Of a stretch of DNA of 13,069 bases, positions 1 to 6,114 are shown piece by piece; within the stretch, counting starts at the first letter, position 1; each line of letters begins with the position of its first letter. Made by a program: the position numbers and the translations under genes. The notes under the pieces were generated by a model, which saw nothing but the letters and a program-made list of their open reading frames with translations, was not told where the DNA came from and ran no database searches. The stretch is from Bacteroidota bacterium. GTDB lineage: Bacteria; Bacteroidota; Ignavibacteria; Ignavibacteriales; Melioribacteraceae. The stretch is taken from NCBI GenBank assembly GCA_023453125.1, contig JAEXUB010000077.1, positions 1-13,069 on the forward strand, written 5' to 3'.

Positions 1-79
1 AATTTCGGAATGCGGCAGTGTGTTATTGGATAATGGCGCGGACCGGGTATTTGCTCTTTCGGCAGCAGTTGCAGAATAG
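1..79 (+). CDS. ComF-like phosphoribosyltransferase, C-terminal end (partial)
   Basis: Only the last 25 codons and the TAG stop (77-79) are inside the window. Read from base 2, they give a C-terminus containing SECGSVLLDNGADRVFALS. This pattern (small residues, an amphipathic helix ending in a Gly-Ala pair, then a hydrophobic strand RVFALS) matches the end of ComF/GntX-type phosphoribosyltransferases, where a TLxECARxLxxAGAxxVxAxTxA segment closes the Rossmann-like core. ComF proteins are linked to DNA uptake or to unknown purine/pyrimidine salvage chemistry. The gene runs into the GH43 gene tail to tail, with two bases between the stops and no visible terminator. The reading frame is clear; the family call rests on a short stretch and could be another PRTase. 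Confidence 0.6.
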   Translation, partial: ISECGSVLLDNGADRVFALSAAVAE

Positions 80-81
80 AT

Positions 82-1131
82 TTATTTTATCGGTCTTGCA
101 GGAACCCCATCAAAAGTAATTTTAACCGGCTTTAATAATCCATTCCCGTCAAAGTACATTCTGTCTATGCAGGTCTGCCTGTGATGTCCGTTTGTATCCC
201 CAATCGGGCGGCGGTGGTAGACAATGTACCATTCGTCTGTGCCGGGAACGTTTATAACTGAATGATGCCCCGCGCCTGTAGCGACTTCAGGATCCTGCTT
301 AAGTATTTTATCAATTCTTTTGAACGGACCGAACGGTGAATCGGATACGGCGTATGCAACGCTGTAGTTAGGTCCCATCCACCCTCCTTCGGACCACATA
401 AAATAATATTTTCCCTTCCGGTAAAACATAAACGGGCCTTCTACATATCCTTCAGGCGTTATTTCCCTGAATGTAGAACCGTCGGGAAAAGGAACAATCG
501 ACATCAGGTCATCGCTAAGTTTAACAACATTGCAGTGGCGCCATCCTCCGTAATACATATAATAGCTTCCGTCAATATCCCTGAAGACAAACTGGTCAAT
601 CGGCTGCGCCTTATTGTAGAATTTATTTATGAGCGGTTTTCCCAGCGCATCTTTGAACGGCCCTTCCGGCTTATCGGAGACTGCAACACCAATTCCCCCC
701 GGCTGCTCATCATTCTGAATATCATTTGCCGAAAAAAAGAGATAATACTTTCCCCCTTTCTCAATAACGGCCGGTGCCCACATTGAGTAAGCCGCCCATT
801 TAACATCTGTTACTTCAAGTACACGGGGATGTTTGGTCCAGTTTACAAGGTCTTCCGACGAGAATGCATCAAAGTAGGTCTGTATAAGGTACTGCTCATT
901 TATGGTGTTTTTTCTTGCTGCAATCTGTTCCGGAGTAAGGTTTGCAGTTCTATATGGAGTGCCGAAATCGTCCGAGAATGTGGGATAAATCCAGTATTTA
1001 TTTCCAAATACCGCGCCTTCAGGATCGGCATACCACCCCGGGAATACCGGATTGCCCGCGCTCTTTTTTTCCTGTGCAGGGAGCAGAGACGCAGTTAGCA
1101 AAACTAATAACAATGAAATAATTCTTTTCAT
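82..1131 (-). CDS. Secreted family 43 glycoside hydrolase (arabinan/xylan-type)
   Basis: A 349-residue exported glycosidase. Residues 1-19 form a signal peptide (MKR, a Leu/Ile-rich core, LLPA before Gln20). The rest is one five-bladed beta-propeller catalytic domain of about 325 residues, with no extra carbohydrate-binding module. The three GH43 acidic residues can be placed: Asp36 in GWYADPEG (general base), Asp179 in PIDQFVF (pKa modulator) and Glu231 in YVEGPFMF (general acid). The late GAGHHSV (286-292) and WYIVYHRR (301-308) are also typical. GH43 enzymes invert and usually remove L-arabinofuranose or D-xylose from plant polysaccharides; the substrate cannot be read from sequence. A GAGGAG ribosome site lies 4 bases before the ATG. 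The gene follows argS by 40 bp in the same direction, an unusual setting because no SusC/D genes or other CAZymes are nearby. Confidence 0.88.
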   Translation of the reverse strand: MKRIISLLLVLLTASLLPAQEKKSAGNPVFPGWYADPEGAVFGNKYWIYPTFSDDFGTPYRTANLTPEQIAARKNTINEQYLIQTYFDAFSSEDLVNWTKHPRVLEVTDVKWAAYSMWAPAVIEKGGKYYLFFSANDIQNDEQPGGIGVAVSDKPEGPFKDALGKPLINKFYNKAQPIDQFVFRDIDGSYYMYYGGWRHCNVVKLSDDLMSIVPFPDGSTFREITPEGYVEGPFMFYRKGKYYFMWSEGGWMGPNYSVAYAVSDSPFGPFKRIDKILKQDPEVATGAGHHSVINVPGTDEWYIVYHRRPIGDTNGHHRQTCIDRMYFDGNGLLKPVKITFDGVPARPIK

Positions 1132-1171
1132 ACACTCCTCAGGAAAAGAAAGTAAAACAAATTACAAACAG

Positions 1172-2800
1172 CTACATTTTCTGCGGGGCATCAAGTCCCA
1201 ACAGAGTTAATCCATTTCGCAGAACAACCTGAACCGCAATACAGAGTGCAATCCTTGCTTCTGCAAGTTTCTTCTCCGTTCCGATAATTCTGCATTCGGT
1301 ATAGAACCTGTGGAATAATGCGGCAAGCTCTTCCAGAAAATTCGCAATTCTATGGGCTTCGTAATTCTCGGCGGCATAGAGAGTTTCATCGGCAAACTGA
1401 TGCAGTTTCTTAAGCAGATTTTGTTCTTCCGGCGCATTAAGAAGGTCCAGATTATCCATTGAAGATTCGAGCTTCTGCTCTTTAACCATTCTAAGTATTG
1501 ACGCGATTCTTGCGTGAGCATACTGGAGATAGAATACCGGATTTTCATCCGACTGCTTCTTTGCAATATCAAGGTCAAAATTGAGATGACTTGTAATGCT
1601 CCTCATAATGAAGAAATAGCGTACTACATCGGGGCCAACTTCGTCAATAAGCTCATCCAAGGTAATATAGTTTGCCTTCCGGGTAGACATTTTTACTACT
1701 TCGCCGTGAGACATAATGGTAACGAACTGATGAATGAGTACCTTCACTTTTTCCACATCGTGCCCTAACGCATTCAATGCAGCTTTAACATCGGGATATG
1801 TAGCGTTATGGTCCGAACCGAAAAGGTCAACCATCAGGTCGTAGTTTCTTTCAAATTTGTTAATATGGTATGCAATATCGGGGAGGCGGTATGTAGGTTC
1901 GCCTGATGATTTAACTATTACCTTATCGGCTTCATTTCCGAGCTCGCTCAGCTTAAGCCACACTGCCCCCTCTTTTTCGTAAGTTAAATTCTTTTCCTTG
2001 AAAGTATTCAGGAGGGATTCAATTCTTCCGTCAGTATAAAGGGTGTGCTCATTAAAATAATTATCAAATTTTATCTGAATTCTCTTAAGCGTCTTTTCTA
2101 TATCTTTAAATATTTCTTTTTCGGCTCTTTGTTTAAATATGCCTTCACAGTCCTCACCCGAGAGCTTATCCCCGTTTTCATCAATTAGGGCCTGTGCAAT
2201 TTCTTTTATATAATCCCCCTGATAATATTCATCGGGGAACTGCACTTCATTGCCAAGAAGCTGCAGGTAGCGCTGTTTAACCGAATCGCCAAGGACGCGC
2301 ATCTGTCGGCCCGCATTGTTGAAATAGTATTCCCTTTCAACTGTATAGCCTATCCACTCAAGCATATTGGCAACGGTATCTCCTATCACAGCATTGCGTC
2401 CGTGACCTACAGTAAGAGGTCCTGTTGGATTAGCCGAAACGAATTCTACCTGTGCCCTCTTTCCTAAATATTTCTGCGACCTGCCGAATGCGTCTTTTTT
2501 GTATATTATCTCTTTAATAATAGAAGAATTAAAATTCTTGCTGAAGAAGAAGTTTATAAAGCCGGGGCCGGCAATTTCAATTTTATCTATCTTGTTATTA
2601 TCATATTCAAGATTTGCAATAATTTCTGAAGCAACCTCACGCGGATTTCTCTTAAGGGCCTTGGCAAGAATGAGCGCGGCGTTTGTGGAATAGTCCCCCT
2701 GTCCCTCATTATTCGGTACGTTAAAGGCAATCGGGATTGTCTTAATATAATCGAGCCTGTTAGAAAGCCCTTCAAAAATTTCGCTTAGGTATTTCTTCAA
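1172..2800 (-). CDS. argS: Arginine--tRNA ligase
   Basis: Class I aminoacyl-tRNA synthetase that charges tRNA(Arg) with arginine in the cytoplasm; 542 residues, normal for the family. The N-terminal Arg-tRNA-synthetase-specific domain covers about 1-85 (GDYSTNAAL near 35-43). The nucleotide-binding signature is SANPTGPLTVGHGRN (122-136), where the HIGH motif reads TVGH, so the first His is Thr130. The second ATP motif is KMSTR (370-374), in the slot of KMSKS. The C-terminal DALR anticodon-binding domain starts around YAHARIASILR (427-437) and ends in LGLDAPQKM. The start is TTG at 2800-2798, which overlaps the rsfS stop in a TTGA tetranucleotide, implying translational coupling to rsfS. No ATG lies close upstream in frame, and the N-terminus MKKYLSEIF fits the family at this TTG. 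Confidence 0.96.
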   Translation of the reverse strand: MKKYLSEIFEGLSNRLDYIKTIPIAFNVPNNEGQGDYSTNAALILAKALKRNPREVASEIIANLEYDNNKIDKIEIAGPGFINFFFSKNFNSSIIKEIIYKKDAFGRSQKYLGKRAQVEFVSANPTGPLTVGHGRNAVIGDTVANMLEWIGYTVEREYYFNNAGRQMRVLGDSVKQRYLQLLGNEVQFPDEYYQGDYIKEIAQALIDENGDKLSGEDCEGIFKQRAEKEIFKDIEKTLKRIQIKFDNYFNEHTLYTDGRIESLLNTFKEKNLTYEKEGAVWLKLSELGNEADKVIVKSSGEPTYRLPDIAYHINKFERNYDLMVDLFGSDHNATYPDVKAALNALGHDVEKVKVLIHQFVTIMSHGEVVKMSTRKANYITLDELIDEVGPDVVRYFFIMRSITSHLNFDLDIAKKQSDENPVFYLQYAHARIASILRMVKEQKLESSMDNLDLLNAPEEQNLLKKLHQFADETLYAAENYEAHRIANFLEELAALFHRFYTECRIIGTEKKLAEARIALCIAVQVVLRNGLTLLGLDAPQKM

Positions 2801-3159
2801 CTTTTCTTCACCGCCTTATCTTTAATTTCGATAACCGGAGCATCGCCCCAAAGTTTTTCGAGGCCGTAATAGGTTCTTGCCTCATTACGGAAGATATGCA
2901 CCATAACGTCAAAATAATCGAGGATAACCCAATTGAGGGACTCATATCCTTCCTTATGGAGGCATTTAATTCCCTCTTTAGAGAGCTGGTCATCAACTTC
3001 GTCTGCAATTGCTTTAACCTGCCTGTCAACATCGGCAGAGCAGACAATAAAATAATCTGAAACGCTTGAGATCTTCTTTATCTCAAGAATTTTTATATCC
3101 TTTCCTTTTTTCGCAAGAATATGCTCAGTAATCATCTTGGCGAACTTAAGAGAATCCAT
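2797..3159 (-). CDS. rsfS: Ribosomal silencing factor RsfS (YbeB/iojap family)
   Basis: A 120-residue RsfS protein, which binds L14 on the 50S subunit and blocks subunit joining in starvation or stationary phase. The family signatures are all present: SDYFIVCSA (34-42), the WVILDYFDVMVHIF strand (77-90) and RTYYGLEKLWGDAP (95-108). Length and start are normal; the ATG at 3159 is preceded by GAGG about 5 bases upstream. Its start lies 6 bp after the stop of the LytR_C-domain gene, and its stop overlaps the argS start by 4 bp, so three genes form a tight operon. In many bacteria rsfS sits beside nadD or a LytR-type gene, which agrees with the neighbour seen here. Confidence 0.96.
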   Translation of the reverse strand: MDSLKFAKMITEHILAKKGKDIKILEIKKISSVSDYFIVCSADVDRQVKAIADEVDDQLSKEGIKCLHKEGYESLNWVILDYFDVMVHIFRNEARTYYGLEKLWGDAPVIEIKDKAVKKS

Positions 3160-3165
3160 ATTTCC

Positions 3166-3654
3166 TCACTTAAATGCTTCAAAATTAAAATAATCTTTGC
3201 CAATTACAACAGTAACATCAAGAAGGTAATTGCTGTTAATCTGCTGTACAATTTTTGATGTGACTCCGAGTGCTTTGGCAACGGCCTCGGCATTTGCCAT
3301 ATTTCCGGTCCTGTCAATAATCATAGTCTCAAGGACATCAAACGATTCATAATTTCCCTTGCTTACCACATCGAATTTGTTCTTTCTGAGATAATCGACC
3401 CCTTTGTCGGTAAGTCCCGATACTCCTGAGCCGTTCAACACTTCAACCTGAATAATTTCCGACCGGGTATTCCCTTTCCCAGTCTGTTCAATTTCCACCT
3501 CTTTCTTGCTCAGTTTGGCATAAATTGAATATCCCATATAAATTATAAGGAAGGAGAGGATTACAATAATTGTATTAAGGAAAATATTATGGTAAGATTT
3601 CTTACGCTCTTTGGGCTGACTATTTTGTGTCTTTTTTTCTTTAAAAAGGTTCAA
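3166..3654 (-). CDS. Membrane-anchored LytR_C-domain protein
   Basis: A 162-residue protein with a Lys-rich cytoplasmic N-terminus (about 1-22), one transmembrane helix (about 24-46, NIFLNTIIVILSFLIIYMGY) and an extracytoplasmic LytR_C domain (about 67-155). The domain shows the typical VEVLNGSGVSGL opening (70-81), a central LRKNKFDVV (89-97) and the closing LDVTVVIGKDY (145-155). The LytR-CpsA-Psr catalytic domain that often precedes LytR_C in Gram-positives is absent. The function of stand-alone LytR_C proteins is not established; envelope binding is an inference. The best start is TTG at 3654, since an in-frame TAA lies 12 bases upstream of it and the next ATG falls inside the transmembrane helix. 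No Shine-Dalgarno is evident. It is first in the cluster with rsfS and argS, directly after the 3671-3704 terminator. Confidence 0.85.
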   Translation of the reverse strand: MNLFKEKKTQNSQPKERKKSYHNIFLNTIIVILSFLIIYMGYSIYAKLSKKEVEIEQTGKGNTRSEIIQVEVLNGSGVSGLTDKGVDYLRKNKFDVVSKGNYESFDVLETMIIDRTGNMANAEAVAKALGVTSKIVQQINSNYLLDVTVVIGKDYFNFEAFK

Positions 3655-3670
3655 TTTTCGCAGTAATTAG

Positions 3671-3704
3671 TTATAAAAAAATAACCGGGCATAAACCCGG
3701 TTAT
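3671..3704 (-). terminator. Intrinsic terminator after the exported-protein gene
   Basis: Perfect 9-bp stem: ATAACCGGG at 3681-3689 pairs with CCCGGTTAT at 3696-3704 around a 6-base loop. Read on the minus strand, the stem runs straight into a T-run (3680-3675) and TATAA. It sits 27 bp after the stop of the minus-strand gene ending at 3732 and 17 bp before the start of the next minus-strand gene, so it ends the ridA-panD transcript. Confidence 0.88.
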
Positions 3705-3731
3705 AAATTTAAAGAAAAATTCTCTATTCCT

Positions 3732-4298
3732 CTATTCATCCCAAAAATAATCGTCTGCAAACCCGAAACGGCCGAAACCGCCAAAACTGCCGAATCCCCC
3801 CCGGTATCCGAATGGTGAATAACCATATGGATTATATCCCATCCCCATCGGAAGCATTCTGTACTCTACATGAATTTGGGCATTATCGGAGAGTTTATAA
3901 CTCAATGCGGCACGCGTTATATAAATTCCATTGAAGTTTTTCGTAAAATCAGTGCCAAATGAGTTGGAGGGACTGTTTACCAGACTGGCTTCCATCTGAA
4001 AATTCAAGTCGTCGTTAAATTTATACATAAGGCTGTTTGTATAAACTCCTGTGGTCATATAGCCTGCTCCTCCGAAACTGGAATAGGAGAGGCCGAAGCT
4101 GTGGCGCATTGTGAGATTGGCTGGATTAATAAGTCCGAGAAACGACTTATTTTCCTGAGCGGGGAGCTCAATATTAGATTCCCCTGCTTTTTTTATCACT
4201 CCGCTTTTAATATCGAGCGGTTTATCCAGATCGGCTTTTAACTGCCCGAATAATAAAGGGGAGGAAAAAATCAAAAAGAATAAAATAGCTTTTTTCAT
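3732..4298 (-). CDS. Exported beta-rich protein of unknown function with Gly/Phe/Tyr tail
   Basis: A 188-residue protein I cannot assign to a named family. Residues 1-18 are a signal peptide (MKKAILFFLIF core, cleavage likely near FGQ). Residues 60-150 alternate polar and hydrophobic residues in strands such as MRHSFGLSYSS (64-74) and GVYTNSLMYKF (84-94), as expected for outer-membrane or surface beta structure. From about 150 the chain turns low-complexity: repeated Gly, Phe and Tyr (for example SFGGFGRFGF, 171-180), ending in acidic DDYFWDE. Four or five strands are too few for a monomeric porin, so a small barrel, oligomer or periplasmic beta protein are all possible. It lies 41 bp after panD in the same direction and is closed by the 3671-3704 terminator. 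The ATG at 4298 has only a weak purine stretch upstream. Confidence 0.75.
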   Translation of the reverse strand: MKKAILFFLIFSSPLLFGQLKADLDKPLDIKSGVIKKAGESNIELPAQENKSFLGLINPANLTMRHSFGLSYSSFGGAGYMTTGVYTNSLMYKFNDDLNFQMEASLVNSPSNSFGTDFTKNFNGIYITRAALSYKLSDNAQIHVEYRMLPMGMGYNPYGYSPFGYRGGFGSFGGFGRFGFADDYFWDE

Positions 4299-4339
4299 AA
4301 CCGGCTCACATTCTTTCCTGTTTAACAGCCAAAAGGAAA

Positions 4340-4696
4340 TTATTGTTTCGATATAATATTGTTTTTTTCGTCCACAATAACAACTTTCGGTACGAATTTT
4401 TCCGCTTCTTCAGGGGACATTTGGGCATAGGTAATAATTATTACCCTATCCCCCGGCATTCCGAGGCGTGCGCAGGCGCCGTTAAGCCCAATTATTCCGC
4501 TCCCCGGCTCCCCCTTAATGGCATAAGTCTCAAAACGGTTTCCATTGGTAATATTAACCACCTGAACTTTTTCATTGACCAGAATACCTGCGGCATCAAG
4601 GAGGTTCTGGTCTACCGTAAGGCTTCCTTCATAATTCAGGTCGGCCTGTGTAATGGCCGCCTGATGAATTTTTGCCTTGAACATATTTAAGAGCAT
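4340..4696 (-). CDS. panD: Aspartate 1-decarboxylase proenzyme
   Basis: PanD makes beta-alanine from L-aspartate for pantothenate and coenzyme A. It is a pyruvoyl enzyme, made as an inactive chain that cuts itself between Gly24 and Ser25 (YEGS here) to create the pyruvoyl group on Ser25. The cleavage site and the known catalytic residues are all visible: Lys9, Arg54, Thr57, Tyr58 and Asn72 (in GLNGACARLGMPGD). The length of 118 residues is normal (E. coli 126). The start MLLNMFKAKIH matches the family pattern MLRTMLKSKIH, so the first ATG at 4696 is preferred over the second Met at residue 5. It lies 15 bp after the RidA-family gene and is probably co-transcribed with it. No panB or panC is present in the window. 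Confidence 0.97.
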   Translation of the reverse strand: MLLNMFKAKIHQAAITQADLNYEGSLTVDQNLLDAAGILVNEKVQVVNITNGNRFETYAIKGEPGSGIIGLNGACARLGMPGDRVIIITYAQMSPEEAEKFVPKVVIVDEKNNIISKQ

Positions 4697-4711
4697 AAAA
4701 GATCTTTCTAA

Positions 4712-5170
4712 TTAGTCTTTCAATTTAACAATCATTTCAATTTCAACTGGAGCATTCATAGGAAGCTGGCTTACGCCTACTGCACTTCTGGCATGCTTTC
4801 CGGCATCGCCGAATACTTTTACCATTAATTCAGAAGCGCCGTTGGCAACTGCCGGCTGTGCAGTAAAATCATCTGTGCTGTTTACAAATACAACAAGCTT
4901 AACAACCTGCTCAACATTATCGAGGCTGCCGCAGACAGATTTAATTACACCAAGGCAATTAATTGCACTCTGCTGAGCGCATTTCTGCCCCTCTTCAAGA
5001 GAAATATTCTTTCCTACTTTACCTTCCATAATCAGCTTTCCTGCGATGAAAGGAAGCTGTCCCGATGTATATACATAACTGCCGGTCTTAATTCCCGGGA
5101 TATAAGCTGCCAGAGGTTTTGGAGGTTCCGGAATCTCAATACCCATTTCTTTTAATTTTTCTTCAATCAT
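4712..5170 (-). CDS. RidA/YjgF family protein (long, 152-residue subfamily)
   Basis: A 152-residue member of the RidA/YER057c/UK114 superfamily. Canonical RidA hydrolyses reactive 2-aminoacrylate and related enamines made by PLP enzymes. This protein belongs to the longer group that starts with KLKEMGIEIPEPPKP and has VYTSGQLP (33-40), KVGKNISLEEGQ (51-62), NGASELMVKVFGDAGKHARSAVGV (110-133) and an LPMNAPVEIE end. Arg128 in ARSAVGV corresponds to the active-site Arg of RidA, so imine/enamine chemistry is plausible, but the long subfamily is less studied. The reading frame is open up to 5248, but ATG 5170 is the likely start: it matches the family N-terminus and has GGAG 8 bases upstream, while the extra 26 residues resemble no domain. 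Divergent from mazG and co-oriented with panD. Confidence 0.88.
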   Translation of the reverse strand: MIEEKLKEMGIEIPEPPKPLAAYIPGIKTGSYVYTSGQLPFIAGKLIMEGKVGKNISLEEGQKCAQQSAINCLGVIKSVCGSLDNVEQVVKLVVFVNSTDDFTAQPAVANGASELMVKVFGDAGKHARSAVGVSQLPMNAPVEIEMIVKLKD

Positions 5171-5195
5171 TTCAATTCTCCAAAAAAGTTGTCTG

Positions 5196-5227
5196 TAAAT
5201 ATATCTTTTTAGCCAATAAATATGAAA
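5196..5227 (-). promoter_or_regulatory. Weak candidate promoter for the RidA gene
   Basis: On the minus strand TTTC (5227-5224) is followed after 20 bases by TATATTTA (5203-5196). Each box has one mismatch to the Bacteroidota pattern TTTG-N20-TAnnTTTG. Transcription would begin about 20 bases before the preferred ATG at 5170 and outside any longer reading frame, which also supports that start. Supported only by pattern. Confidence 0.35.
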
Positions 5228-5261
5228 ACCCTCAGTTGAAATCCCCATTTTTTGGCTAAAA
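5207..5261. repeat. Perfect 10-bp inverted repeat between divergent genes
   Basis: TTTTAGCCAA at 5207-5216 is the exact reverse complement of TTGGCTAAAA at 5252-5261, with a 35-bp spacer. Each arm reads TTGGCTAAAA towards its own gene (left arm towards the RidA gene, right arm towards mazG). The right arm overlaps the TTTG box of the mazG promoter and the left arm sits in the spacer of the candidate ridA promoter. This looks like a pair of half-sites for a regulator, but no regulator is known and coincidence cannot be excluded. Confidence 0.5.
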
Positions 5262-5282
5262 CCTCATTTATACGTAATTTTG
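5251..5282 (+). promoter_or_regulatory. Bacteroidota-type promoter of mazG
   Basis: TTTG (5251-5254), a 20-bp spacer and TAATTTTG (5275-5282) fit the TTTG-N19-21-TAnnTTTG consensus of the primary sigma factor of Bacteroidota exactly. A start site about 5-7 bases later leaves a leader of roughly 15 bases containing AAAGGA (5292-5297), a ribosome site 6-7 bases before the mazG ATG at 5304. The position immediately before a gene start makes this the best promoter call in the window. Confidence 0.7.
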
Positions 5283-5303
5283 CCCTAAAAGAAAGGAATA
5301 ACA

Positions 5304-6071
5304 ATGGAAGAGAGGAATTTTCAGGAGCTGGTAAATATTGTAAGGCGCCTCAGAGTTGAATGCCCCTGGGACCGGGAGCAGAATCACGATACAATTAAGC
5401 AGAATACAATAGAAGAAGCCTATGAAGTTATAGAAGCAATTGACGACAAAGATTATGTAGAACTTAAGAAAGAACTTGGGGACCTGCTCCTTCACGTTAT
5501 TTTCCATTCACTGATTGCCGAAAAGGAAGGGAATTTCCTTTTGAACGATGTAATTGACAGCATTAAGGAAAAGCTGGTACGCCGGCATCCCCACATTTTC
5601 GGAGATGTTGAAGTAAACGGAACAAATGACGTTCTTAAGAACTGGGAGGCGATAAAGCTTGAAGAAGGAAGAGAAAACCTTCTTGCAGGAATACCCAAAC
5701 ATTTGCCGAGCCTTGCCCGCGCATACCGTATTCAGGAAAAAGCTTCTAAAGTCGGTTTCGACTGGGAACATAAAAGAGATGTATGGAAAAAAGTAATTGA
5801 AGAAATTGAGGAACTGCAGAGCATTGAAGAGAGCGGAGATACTGCAAAAATTGAAGAGGAAATGGGGGATATTCTTTTTGCTCTTACAAATTATGCCCGC
5901 TTCCTGAATGTAAATCCCGAGAATGCTTTACGCTTTACTAACGAGAAATTTATAAAGCGGTTCACTTACATCGAAGAAAAGCTTAAAGAGCAGGGAAAGA
6001 AAATTACCGAAAGCAATCTTCAGGAAATGGATAAGTTCTGGGAAGAGAGCAAGAGAGTATTAAAAAGTTAG
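5304..6071 (+). CDS. mazG: Nucleoside triphosphate pyrophosphohydrolase MazG
   Basis: A 255-residue protein with the full two-repeat MazG layout (E. coli MazG 263). It hydrolyses nucleoside triphosphates, including non-canonical ones, to monophosphate and pyrophosphate. The N-terminal repeat carries CPWDREQNHDT (20-30), the metal-binding EEAYE (37-41) and ELGDLLLHVIFHS (57-69), then RRHPHIFGD (93-101) and NWEAIKLEE (113-121). The C-terminal repeat, which holds the activity in E. coli MazG, has VGFDW (150-154), EEIEEL (166-171) and EEMGDILFALTNYAR (185-199). All expected acidic residues are kept. It is the only complete plus-strand gene in the window, has its own promoter, is divergent from the RidA-family gene and ends against phoH. 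No mazEF toxin genes are next to it, so this is the housekeeping form. Confidence 0.96.
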   Translation: MEERNFQELVNIVRRLRVECPWDREQNHDTIKQNTIEEAYEVIEAIDDKDYVELKKELGDLLLHVIFHSLIAEKEGNFLLNDVIDSIKEKLVRRHPHIFGDVEVNGTNDVLKNWEAIKLEEGRENLLAGIPKHLPSLARAYRIQEKASKVGFDWEHKRDVWKKVIEEIEELQSIEESGDTAKIEEEMGDILFALTNYARFLNVNPENALRFTNEKFIKRFTYIEEKLKEQGKKITESNLQEMDKFWEESKRVLKS

Positions 6072-6078
6072 GCGGAAT

Positions 6079-6108
6079 AATCCGGCAGTTGTTAACGGCT
6101 GCCGGATT
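6079..6108. terminator. Hairpin between convergent mazG and phoH
   Basis: A perfect 10-bp stem, AATCCGGCAG (6079-6088) with CTGCCGGATT (6099-6108), around a 10-base loop. It begins 8 bp after the mazG stop and ends 7 bp from the phoH stop. It can serve both strands, although the T-runs are short (TTTATAAT on plus, TTATTCC on minus), so efficiency may be modest. Confidence 0.7.
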
Positions 6109-6114
6109 TATAAT

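Noticed and set aside
4299..4339. Small palindrome CTGTTTAACAG after panD
   Set aside because: Five-bp arms around a single base with no T-run; too weak for a terminator, and the next gene follows in the same direction.
4343..4690. Plus-strand open frame covering almost all of panD
   Set aside because: panD carries every catalytic residue on the minus strand; the antisense product shows nothing recognisable.
5171..5248. Upstream 26-codon extension of the RidA-family reading frame (ATG at 5248)
   Set aside because: The added residues resemble no part of the family, the extension crosses the inverted repeat and candidate promoter, and ATG 5170 has a GGAG site at normal distance.
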